DNA of 64,000 nt from assembly GCF_900110415.1 (NCBI RefSeq), contig NZ_FODR01000007.1, forward strand, positions 248,001 to 312,000, read 5' to 3'. Shown in pieces: positions 9,562-17,242 of this stretch. A model generated the notes under the pieces. The model did no database searches. It saw only the letters and a program-made list of their open reading frames with translations, and was not told where the DNA came from. Position 1 is the stretch's first letter; every line of letters starts with the position of its first letter. This DNA is from Mucilaginibacter sp. OK283 (GTDB lineage: Bacteria > Bacteroidota > Bacteroidia > Sphingobacteriales > Sphingobacteriaceae). Made by a program: the position numbers and the translations under genes.

Positions 9562-11403
9562 ATGAAAAAACTAAATTTATGCCTTGCGGTTTTTACTGCG
9601 GCCTGTTTATCGGCTAATGCGCAGCAAAGTAGCTGGCACCTTATCAAAACAAAAATAACAACACCCTGGGCCGACAAGGTTGACCCAAATGCACCGCTGC
9701 CCGAGTATCCGCGTCCGCAGCTGGTAAGGGGTAACTGGCAAAATCTGAATGGACTGTGGGATTACGCCATAGTACAAAAAAGTATCGCAGGCCCTGCCAG
9801 GTATGAAGGTAAGATATTGGTTCCTTTCGCCGTCGAGTCTGCCCTTTCAGGCGTTGGCAAAACGGTGGGGAAGGACAGCATGTTATGGTATAAAACTACC
9901 ATCACCCTCAATAAAACATTAAAAGGTAAAGATGTATTACTACACTTTGGCGCTGTTGACTGGCGTACCGAAGTTTTTGTAAACGGCGTTAGCGCCGGTA
10001 AGCACGAAGGCGGTTTCGACCCCTTTACATTCAATATCACCCCTTATTTAAAAGGCGGTGCAAAACAAGAAATTAAAGTGAGCGTGTGGGACCCAACAAA
10101 TGACGGCCCGCAACCACGTGGTAAACAGGTTAAAAGTCCCGAAGGGATCTGGTATACGCCTGTAACCGGTATATGGCAAACAGTTTGGCTGGAAGGCGTT
10201 GCCAAAACGCATATCGAAGCCACCAAACAAACCCCCGATATTGATAATCACACGCTAACGGTTTCGGCCGAAGTAACCGATGGCCAGCCCGGCGACCTAT
10301 TGAAAATAACTGCCTGGGATGGTAAAACCAAAGTAGACGAAAAAACAGTTGATGCAGGCGCTGACGCTGTATTGAATATAAAGGACGAAAAATTATGGTC
10401 GACAACAGATCCTTTCCTGTACGATTTGCAGGTGGCTGTTATCCGCAAAGGCAAGCCGGTTGATGAAGTGAAAAGCTACTTTGCCATGCGCAAAATTTCT
10501 CTTGGTGCCGATGCTAATGGCGTGCAACGTATGTTGCTAAACAACAAGTTTGTATTTGAATACGGCCCGCTTGACCAGGGCTGGTGGCCCGATGGCTTGT
10601 ACACCCCGCCAACTTACGAGGCCATGAGCTACGATATTGACCAATTAAAAGCAATGGGTTTTAACATGATCCGTAAGCACATTAAGGTTGAGCCCGCCCG
10701 CTATTATAACTATTGCGATAAAACAGGCATGCTGCTTTGGCAGGATATGCCAAGCGGCGATTTGGGTAATCACTGGGAAAACCGCCCCGGCGTGTTAGAC
10801 GGCCAAACCGATCAGCAGCGTACGCCCGAATCTGAAGGTTACTACCGCAAGGAGTGGAACGCCATCATCAACTCATTATACAACTACCCCTGCATTGTGG
10901 TATGGACACCTTTTAACGAGGCCTGGGGACAATTTAAAACGGTTGAAATTACAGAATGGACAATGAAAAAAGACCCGTCGCGGCTGGTGAACAGTGCAAG
11001 CGGTGGTAACTTTTACGATACCGGAAATATTGTTGATTTACATAACTACCCGCACCCCGCAATGCCGCGCCCTGAGATTTTTGGTAAAACCAAAGCAGTG
11101 GTACTGGGTGAGTTTGGCGGCCTTGGCTGGCCTGTTGACGGGCATACCTGGCAAGCCAACAAAAATTGGGGCTATCAGAACTTTAAAAATGGCGACGACC
11201 TGCTAAAACGTTATATCACCTTTACCGATAGATTGCAGGAACTTATAAAACTTGGCCTTTCGGCTGCAGTATATACGCAAACAACCGACGTAGAAGGAGA
11301 GGTTAACGGTTTTATGACTTATGATCGTAAAGTGATTAAAATGCCTGTAGAATTGTTACACAAAGAAAACGTGAAACTTTACGATCCGGCGTTGGTGAAA
11401 TAA
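9562..11403 (+). CDS. Glycoside hydrolase family 2 enzyme, secreted
   Basis: This 613-residue retaining glycosidase has a signal peptide ending near ANAQ. The N-terminal sugar-binding jelly-roll starts at GNWQNLNGLWDYAI and includes VLLHFGAVDWRTEVFVNG. An immunoglobulin-like domain and a TIM barrel follow. The acid/base is Glu453 in TPFNEAWGQF and the nucleophile is Glu517 in VLGEFGGLGW, the expected GH2 arrangement. It is shorter than classical LacZ (about 1000 residues) because it lacks the C-terminal domains, like many GH2 enzymes of Bacteroidota loci. GH2 covers beta-galactosidases, beta-glucuronidases, beta-mannosidases and alpha-L-arabinopyranosidases; the linkage cannot be read from sequence alone. 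It opens the hydrolase part of the locus. Confidence 0.9.
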   Translation: MKKLNLCLAVFTAACLSANAQQSSWHLIKTKITTPWADKVDPNAPLPEYPRPQLVRGNWQNLNGLWDYAIVQKSIAGPARYEGKILVPFAVESALSGVGKTVGKDSMLWYKTTITLNKTLKGKDVLLHFGAVDWRTEVFVNGVSAGKHEGGFDPFTFNITPYLKGGAKQEIKVSVWDPTNDGPQPRGKQVKSPEGIWYTPVTGIWQTVWLEGVAKTHIEATKQTPDIDNHTLTVSAEVTDGQPGDLLKITAWDGKTKVDEKTVDAGADAVLNIKDEKLWSTTDPFLYDLQVAVIRKGKPVDEVKSYFAMRKISLGADANGVQRMLLNNKFVFEYGPLDQGWWPDGLYTPPTYEAMSYDIDQLKAMGFNMIRKHIKVEPARYYNYCDKTGMLLWQDMPSGDLGNHWENRPGVLDGQTDQQRTPESEGYYRKEWNAIINSLYNYPCIVVWTPFNEAWGQFKTVEITEWTMKKDPSRLVNSASGGNFYDTGNIVDLHNYPHPAMPRPEIFGKTKAVVLGEFGGLGWPVDGHTWQANKNWGYQNFKNGDDLLKRYITFTDRLQELIKLGLSAAVYTQTTDVEGEVNGFMTYDRKVIKMPVELLHKENVKLYDPALVK

Positions 11404-11463
11404 ATGATAGGAACGATTTAGCGGCGACTAAAGTCTCTTTTTAGAGTTAATATAAAAAGAAGT

Positions 11464-11593
11464 TGTCATTTCGATAGAGCGAGCGTAGTAATGTGTGGGG
11501 AGCGAAAGAGAAATCTTCTACGCCCTGCATTCCGCGAAGCATGTGCAGAGCAAGTCGCATAGGATTTCTCCTCGTACCTCGTTCGAAATGACA
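11464..11593. repeat. 130-bp intergenic repeat element with 11-bp terminal inverted repeats
   Basis: The element begins with TGTCATTTCGA and ends with its exact reverse complement TCGAAATGACA. The interior is largely self-complementary in patches. Read on the minus strand it gives the CHFERGTRRNPM-type translation that I recognise from spurious Bacteroidota gene calls. There is no transposase inside, so it is MITE- or REP-like. It sits between the GH2 and GH127 genes. Confidence 0.75.
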
Positions 11594-11686
11594 TCGTTTA
11601 TTATTGTTCAAGCGATATTTACATAGAGTAGCAGCCTTTTGAGAGAACTGAAGAAGGCCAAATAGTTGCAAATAATATATTTCACA

Positions 11687-13750
11687 ATGAATAATATGAA
11701 TAGAGTAGGCAAAGTGATCTGCTTGACTGTTTTAGCAATATGCGGCAGTGTTTACACAGCATCGGCTCAAGCAGTAAAGGCATCGGTAGTAGCAAAGGTT
11801 AATAACCAGCAGGTGAACGCCAATTACGTTAATAACCGGGCGCCGTTGCAGCACGAATATTTTACCAAGCTGCCGGTAGGCAGCATAAAAGCAGGTGGCT
11901 GGCTAAAAAAAGCGTTGGAATTGCAGCGCGATGGCCTTACCGGTAACCTGGGCGAAATAAGCGTTTGGCTATCAAAAACCAACAATGCCTGGCTAAATAA
12001 AGAAGGTAAAGGCGAATACGGTTGGGAAGAATTACCTTACTGGCTAAAAGGCTACGCCAATATTGGCTATATGCTGGGCGATCAAAAGATTATTAAAGAA
12101 GCCAAATTCTGGATTGACGCGGTATTAAATAACCAGCGCGATAATGGCGATTTTGGCCCGGCCCGTACCAATAAAGGTAACCGCGATCTGTGGACAAACA
12201 TGCCTATGCTTTGGTGCCTGCAATCTTATTACGAATACTCTAAAGATCCGCGGGTTATCCCCTTCATGACCAAATATTTCAGGTACGAGTTATCGGTACC
12301 CGACGATCAGTTTTTAGAAGATTATTGGGAAAAAAGCCGTGGCGGCGATAATATGCTGAGCGTTTATTGGTTGTACAACCGTACCGGCGATAAATTTCTG
12401 CTGGATTTAGCTGCCAAACTGGATAAAAATACCGCTAACTGGCGCCAAGCCAATAACCTGCCCAACTGGCATAATGTAAACGTAGCCCAATGCTTTCGCG
12501 AACCGGCAACTTTTTACCTGCAGAGCCATGATTCAAAGGATTTGGCCGCTACTTATAACGATTTTAGCCTTATCCGTAAAATATATGGCCAGGTACCCGG
12601 CGGCATGTTTGGCGCCGATGAAAATGCCCGCAAAGGTTATGACGACCCACGCCAGGCCGTGGAAACCTGTGGCATGGTTGAGCAAATGACATCAGATCAA
12701 ATGCTGTTAGGATCAACCGGCGATACCTTTTGGGCATCCAACTGCGAGGATGTGGCATTCAACACGTTTTCGGCAGCCTTTATGCCCGATTATCGTTCGT
12801 TGAGGTATTTAACCGCGCCTAACATGGTGCTTAGCGATGGCAAAAACCACAGCCCCGGCATTGCCAATGAAGGTCCGTTTTTGATGATGAATCCTTTTAG
12901 CAGCCGCTGCTGCCAGCACAACCACGCGGCGGGCTGGGTATACTATGCCGAAAACAGCTGGATGGCTACCCCCGATAATGGCATAGCAGCACAGCTGTAT
13001 ACCCAAGGGCAGGTATCGGCAAAAGTCGGCAAAGGCGTAAATGTAAATATTGTGGAAACCACTAAGTATCCTTTTGAAGACGAGGTGAGCTTTACCGTAA
13101 ATGCGTCAAAAACTATTGCTTTTCCGCTTTACCTGCGCATCCCTGGGTGGTGTAAAGCTGCATCGGTAAAGGTAAACGGCATCCCGGTAAAATTGAGCTC
13201 AACCACCGGCGACTATATCAAATTAGCTAAAACCTGGAAAAACGGCGATAAAATAACCCTGCATCTACCTATGCAACTAAAAGTACGCCAGTGGGAGCAA
13301 AATAAGAATAGCGTGAGCGTAAATTACGGTCCGCTAACTTATTCGCTCAAAATTGATGAGCAATACACCAAGGAAGATAGCCGTACCACAACCCAGGGCG
13401 ATTCGCACTGGCAGCCTACAGCCGATCCGCAAAAATGGCCATCGTTTGAAATTCACGCCGCATCTGATTGGAATTATGGTTTGGTAATTGACCAGGAACA
13501 TCCTGAGAAATCAATTGAAATTATTCATCGTGCATGGCCAAAGGACAATAATCCGTTTACAAATGCTAACGCCCCCATTGAGTTAAAAACAAAAGGTAAA
13601 CAAATTCCCGGCTGGGCACTTGATCAGTATGGCCTTTGTGGTGTGCTGCCTCAAAGCCCGGTTAAAACCAGCCAGCCAACAGTTAATTTAACATTGGTGC
13701 CCATGGGCGGGGCAAGGCTAAGGATCTCGTCGTTCCCGGTAGCAGAGTAA
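11687..13750 (+). CDS. GH127-type beta-L-arabinofuranosidase (DUF1680 family)
   Basis: This 687-residue secreted enzyme has a signal peptide ending near ASAQA. The (alpha/alpha)6 barrel begins at LPVGSIKAGGWLKKALELQRDGLTG in two stretches. The family's zinc-thiolate active site is complete: Glu326 and Cys328 in VETCGM, and Cys408-Cys409 in SRCCQHN. In the characterised enzyme HypBA1 the equivalent Glu338, Cys340, Cys417 and Cys418 bind zinc, with Cys417 as nucleophile; Glu312 (GADENAR) fits the acid/base. A C-terminal beta domain includes LYLRIPGWC. I chose ATG 11687; an earlier in-frame TTG at 11666 would put seven extra residues before the signal peptide. GH127 and GH146 enzymes release L-arabinofuranose, but other activities are known, including one on the aceric acid linkage of rhamnogalacturonan II. 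Confidence 0.88.
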   Translation: MNNMNRVGKVICLTVLAICGSVYTASAQAVKASVVAKVNNQQVNANYVNNRAPLQHEYFTKLPVGSIKAGGWLKKALELQRDGLTGNLGEISVWLSKTNNAWLNKEGKGEYGWEELPYWLKGYANIGYMLGDQKIIKEAKFWIDAVLNNQRDNGDFGPARTNKGNRDLWTNMPMLWCLQSYYEYSKDPRVIPFMTKYFRYELSVPDDQFLEDYWEKSRGGDNMLSVYWLYNRTGDKFLLDLAAKLDKNTANWRQANNLPNWHNVNVAQCFREPATFYLQSHDSKDLAATYNDFSLIRKIYGQVPGGMFGADENARKGYDDPRQAVETCGMVEQMTSDQMLLGSTGDTFWASNCEDVAFNTFSAAFMPDYRSLRYLTAPNMVLSDGKNHSPGIANEGPFLMMNPFSSRCCQHNHAAGWVYYAENSWMATPDNGIAAQLYTQGQVSAKVGKGVNVNIVETTKYPFEDEVSFTVNASKTIAFPLYLRIPGWCKAASVKVNGIPVKLSSTTGDYIKLAKTWKNGDKITLHLPMQLKVRQWEQNKNSVSVNYGPLTYSLKIDEQYTKEDSRTTTQGDSHWQPTADPQKWPSFEIHAASDWNYGLVIDQEHPEKSIEIIHRAWPKDNNPFTNANAPIELKTKGKQIPGWALDQYGLCGVLPQSPVKTSQPTVNLTLVPMGGARLRISSFPVAE

Positions 13751-13762
13751 GTATAACAGCTA

Positions 13763-14806
13763 ATGAAAGGCTTTAAATTTATAACAGCATTCACCGCGTC
13801 GGTAACGATGTGTTTAACCGTTGTGGCTCAACCTAAGGATGGGGCTATCACAATGCAACCACCATCGCCCCTGTATCGCGACCCCATTTATGATGGCGCT
13901 GCCGACCCGGTATTGGTGTTTAACCGTGCCGAAAAGGAGTGGACGATGCTGTATACCCAGCGCCGGGCAAATGTACAAGCGCCGGGTGTGGCCTATTGTT
14001 ATGGCACAGCAATAGGTGTAGCCGTGTCAAAAGATCATGGGCATAGCTGGGTATACAAGGGGGCACTTAATTTGGAGCACGGGCAGGGCCAGAATACTTT
14101 CTGGGCTCCCGATGTTGTTTACCAAAACGGCGTCTACCATATGTTTGTAGTTTATATCAAAGGTGTTTACAGCCAGTGGGGCGGCGATTCGCACCTGGTA
14201 CATTACACCAGTAAAAACCTGTGGGACTGGAAATATGAAGGCCCCCTTCATCTGCCCGATCATAATATCATCGACCCAACGCTGATAAAACTGTCCGATG
14301 GAAAATGGCACATGTGGTATAAAGATCAAAAGCTGAACAGTATAACCATGACAGCCCAAAGTACGGACCTGGTGAATTGGAAGGTTGACGATAAACCAGC
14401 AATAGGTGGGCGTGCGCACGAAGGGCCCAAGATATTCTGGTTTAAAAACTTTTACTGGATGATAACCGACGAATGGCAGGGCCAGCGCGTTTACCGTTCA
14501 AAAGATGCGCAAACCTGGGAACACCAGGGGCTGGTTCTGGATAAGCCCGGTCATCGTAACGAGGATACGCCAACCGGTGCCCATGCCGATGTAGTGGTGA
14601 GTGGCGACCATGCGTACATCATTTATTTTACGCACCCCGGCCGTAAAACACATGGTGATGACGGCGGATTGGATAAGGACGGGGCATACTCATACAGCAC
14701 CAGGCGCACATCTATACACGCTGCCGAATTGGAATTTGACGGCAATACGCTGGTGTGCGACAGGGATAAACCTTTTAATTTTTGGCTGGCCGATATTGTA
14801 AACTGA
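13763..14806 (+). CDS. GH43-like five-bladed propeller glycosidase
   Basis: This 347-residue secreted protein has a signal peptide ending near VVAQ. The three acidic landmarks of clan GH-F propellers are visible: an Asp in GAADPVLVFN, an Asp in NIIDPTLIKL, and a Glu in RAHEGPKIFW. It also has the GH43-like WAPDVVYQNGVYHMF blade. This supports a hydrolase of arabinofuranosides, xylosides or galactosides, although the sequence is not a textbook GH43 and may belong to a sister family. It follows the GH127 gene by 12 bases and precedes the sialidase-fold gene by 3, so all are probably one transcript. Confidence 0.72.
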   Translation: MKGFKFITAFTASVTMCLTVVAQPKDGAITMQPPSPLYRDPIYDGAADPVLVFNRAEKEWTMLYTQRRANVQAPGVAYCYGTAIGVAVSKDHGHSWVYKGALNLEHGQGQNTFWAPDVVYQNGVYHMFVVYIKGVYSQWGGDSHLVHYTSKNLWDWKYEGPLHLPDHNIIDPTLIKLSDGKWHMWYKDQKLNSITMTAQSTDLVNWKVDDKPAIGGRAHEGPKIFWFKNFYWMITDEWQGQRVYRSKDAQTWEHQGLVLDKPGHRNEDTPTGAHADVVVSGDHAYIIYFTHPGRKTHGDDGGLDKDGAYSYSTRRTSIHAAELEFDGNTLVCDRDKPFNFWLADIVN

Positions 14807-14809
14807 CGG

Positions 14810-15973
14810 ATGATGAAGATGGGAATAACAAAGATATGGCTTGTTGGTATGTTAATTCCGCTGATGGCCTGCGGACAAGAAAAAATGCCTGTGAAAGTAA
14901 GTGATCAGGTGGATATCGCGTGGGATCAGTCGACGATAAAACGGGTATCTGCACGTGGTGGCAACTATGCCCGTGCCATACAACTCAGTAATGGTCATCT
15001 GCTTTGTGTTTATGAAGGCGACGGCGGGATACAAAGTACCGTAAGTACCAACCTTGGCGAAACCTGGCTTGCCCCGGTAAAAGTGGCTTCATCGGTTCCG
15101 GGTGTTAATATGGCCGTTCCTGATATTTTGGAGTTGAAAGACCACTCGCTGCTGGTATCCTATAATCCCCGGCCGCACAAAGTAAATGGCGTGGCAGACA
15201 CTACTAAACACTTCGCCATCATCACCAAAAAAAGCTATGATGAAGGTAAAACCTGGACAGATGAGCGTTTGATATACCAGACCGGCTACCGGTTTGAGGA
15301 TGGTTGCTGGGAGCCGTCGCAATTGCAGTTGCCATCCGGCGAAATTCAGTTGTTTTATTCAGACGAGGGGATCTTTACGCAATCGAATGAGCAAAATATT
15401 TCGCTTTTCAGATCGTACGATGGTGGCCTTAGCTGGACAAAGAAACCCGAGATTGTAGCATTCACACCCGGCCACCGCGACGGGATGCCTGTGCCTGTTT
15501 TGTTAAAGGGGACAGGTGAGATAGTGTTTTCCATTGAAGATAATAGCGGCGGCCAGTTTAAACCCTCCATCATTCGCAACAGCATTGCGCAAAACTGGCA
15601 AAAAACCGTTGGCCCTGGCGATGCGGAACGTACTTACGCACTTACACCCGGGTTGCCACAGGCGGTTTATGCCGGCGCACCTTATCTGCGGCAGTTGCAC
15701 AGCGGGCAAACTATTCTATCGTACCAAAGCACACAAAACCGGGATAATAACGGCGATTTGGCCTGTATGCGGGTGGCTGTTGGTGATGATAATGCTAAAA
15801 ACTTTAAAAATATGAGCACGCCATTTACCGTACCTTTAAACAAGCATGGCTTGTGGAATTCGCTGTGTGTGCTTAATGATGATACCATTATCGCCTTAAC
15901 ATCAACTGATGCTTATGGCAGCAACGCTATCTGGATGATAAAGGGACATTTGACCGATAAAAAATTGAATTAA
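14810..15973 (+). CDS. Sialidase-fold six-bladed propeller hydrolase (GH33/GH93-like)
   Basis: This 387-residue exported protein has a hydrophobic N-terminus ending in LMACGQE, which may be a lipoprotein signal. Asp-box-type repeats are present (TNLGETW, SYDEGKTW, SYDGGLSW), typical of sialidase-like six-bladed propellers. The classical FRIP arginine motif was not found. RGGNYARAIQLSNGHLLCVY near the N-terminus resembles GH93 exo-arabinanases and other non-sialidase members. With GH127 and GH43-like neighbours, an arabinanase role is attractive; Kdo- or Dha-releasing GH33 enzymes of rhamnogalacturonan II loci are an alternative. Activity on sialic acid is not indicated by any neighbour. Confidence 0.7.
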   Translation: MMKMGITKIWLVGMLIPLMACGQEKMPVKVSDQVDIAWDQSTIKRVSARGGNYARAIQLSNGHLLCVYEGDGGIQSTVSTNLGETWLAPVKVASSVPGVNMAVPDILELKDHSLLVSYNPRPHKVNGVADTTKHFAIITKKSYDEGKTWTDERLIYQTGYRFEDGCWEPSQLQLPSGEIQLFYSDEGIFTQSNEQNISLFRSYDGGLSWTKKPEIVAFTPGHRDGMPVPVLLKGTGEIVFSIEDNSGGQFKPSIIRNSIAQNWQKTVGPGDAERTYALTPGLPQAVYAGAPYLRQLHSGQTILSYQSTQNRDNNGDLACMRVAVGDDNAKNFKNMSTPFTVPLNKHGLWNSLCVLNDDTIIALTSTDAYGSNAIWMIKGHLTDKKLN

Positions 15974-15991
15974 ACTATTAAACACTTATAC

Positions 15992-17068
15992 ATGCAAACT
16001 AAACTAAAAGTATTGGCCATCGCTTTAATAATGCCATTGAGCATGAAGCTATCGGCCCAGCAAAAAGCAATAGCACCCGTTTGGAGCCCGCAAAAAGCCA
16101 GCGCCTGGTACGCCAAAAACCAATGGCTGGTAGGTAGCGATTTTATAACCAGTAACGCCATTAACCAATTGGAAATGTGGCAGGCCGATACCTTCGACCC
16201 GAAGACTATTGATAAGGAACTGGGCTATGCGCAAGGTATTGGCATGAATGTAATGCGGGTGTTTTTGCATCACCTGGCCTGGCAGCAAGATCCGGCCGGC
16301 TTTAAAAAACGGGTGGACGAATACCTGGCCATATCCAGCAAACACGGCATTAAAACCATGTTTGTATTTTTTGACGATTGCTGGAACAAAGTACCAAAAA
16401 CAGGTAAACAACCCGAGCCAAAACCTGGCATCCACAATTCAGGCTGGGCGCAGGACCCCGGCCAGCCGGCATCCGAAGAGATGGCTAATTCTCCGGTACT
16501 GGAAAAATACGTGAAGGATGTATTAACCACTTTTAAGGCAGACAAGCGCATATTACTTTGGGATTTATATAACGAGCCAGGCAACTCCGGTAAAGGGAAC
16601 AAAAGTTTGCCGTTGCTTAAAAACGTATTTAAATGGGCCCGCCAGGTAAACCCAAGCCAGCCGGTGAGCGCAGGTGTATGGTCGTGGGGATTAGAGGATT
16701 TAAACAAGTTCCAGGTAGCTAATTCGGATGTAACTACTTATCACGATTATTCGCCGGTTGATGATCACCTAAAAACTGTTCAATTCCTGAAAATGATTGG
16801 CCGCCCTCTAATCTGCACCGAATATATGGCCCGCCCGCGTAACAGCACATTTGCAACCGTATTGCCTATGCTGAAAAAAGAAAACGTAGGCGCCATAAAC
16901 TGGGGCTTTGTAACCGGCAAAACCAATACCATTTATGCCTGGGATACCCCAATGCCCGATGGCGCCGAACCAAAACTGTGGTTCCATGATATTTTTCACA
17001 AAGATGGCACGCCATATAAAACTGAAGAAACAGAACTGATTAAAAGCCTGACAGGACGGGGAAAATAG
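15992..17068 (+). CDS. GH5-like clan GH-A secreted glycosidase
   Basis: This 358-residue protein has a signal peptide ending near KLSAQQ. It is a TIM-barrel protein with the acid/base motif LLWDLYNEPGN (Glu195) and a likely nucleophile in ICTEYMAR (Glu277), spaced as in clan GH-A retaining enzymes. The N-terminal strand (MNVMRVFLHHLAWQQDP) and the motif HGIKTMFVFFDDCW are also barrel-like. Related proteins are often labelled cellulase or 1,4-beta-xylanase, but I do not recognise a characterised subfamily. It is the sixth gene after the susC operon terminator region and starts 18 bases after the sialidase-fold gene. Confidence 0.78.
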   Translation: MQTKLKVLAIALIMPLSMKLSAQQKAIAPVWSPQKASAWYAKNQWLVGSDFITSNAINQLEMWQADTFDPKTIDKELGYAQGIGMNVMRVFLHHLAWQQDPAGFKKRVDEYLAISSKHGIKTMFVFFDDCWNKVPKTGKQPEPKPGIHNSGWAQDPGQPASEEMANSPVLEKYVKDVLTTFKADKRILLWDLYNEPGNSGKGNKSLPLLKNVFKWARQVNPSQPVSAGVWSWGLEDLNKFQVANSDVTTYHDYSPVDDHLKTVQFLKMIGRPLICTEYMARPRNSTFATVLPMLKKENVGAINWGFVTGKTNTIYAWDTPMPDGAEPKLWFHDIFHKDGTPYKTEETELIKSLTGRGK

Positions 17069-17073
17069 ATTTC

Positions 17074-17122
17074 AGATGTGCAGATGTCAAATGTGCAGAT
17101 GTCAGATTTTAGATGTGCAGAT
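17074..17122 (+). repeat. Short degenerate tandem repeat
   Basis: Three imperfect copies of ATGTGCAGATGTCA-like sequence follow one another just after the GH5-like stop codon. Their function is unknown and they lie in a non-coding gap of 174 bases. Confidence 0.6.
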
Positions 17123-17154
17123 TAGGAGGTACCCATGACATGTTTGAAAATCCC

Positions 17155-17187
17155 AAACTTACGAAGTTTTAAAAACTTCGTAAGTTT
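17155..17187. terminator. Perfect 16-bp palindromic hairpin, likely bidirectional terminator or dispersed palindrome
   Basis: AAACTTACGAAGTTTT is followed after one base by its exact reverse complement AAAACTTCGTAAGTTT, with a T-rich run at the 3' end. It lies between the GH5-like gene and the 700-residue protein gene, which may therefore have its own promoter. Confidence 0.6.
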
Positions 17188-17242
17188 TTGTCGATTTGCC
17201 ATTTTTTCGCCAATAGCCACTGCATTTGTTAAATAAATAGCG

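Noticed and set aside
11447..11671. 74-codon minus-strand frame with CHFERGTRRNP
   Set aside because: It is a translation of the intergenic inverted-repeat element, not a protein gene.
14810..15973. Sialidase acting on host sialic acid
   Set aside because: No FRIP motif was found and there are no sialic acid catabolic genes nearby; the Asp boxes alone only show the fold.
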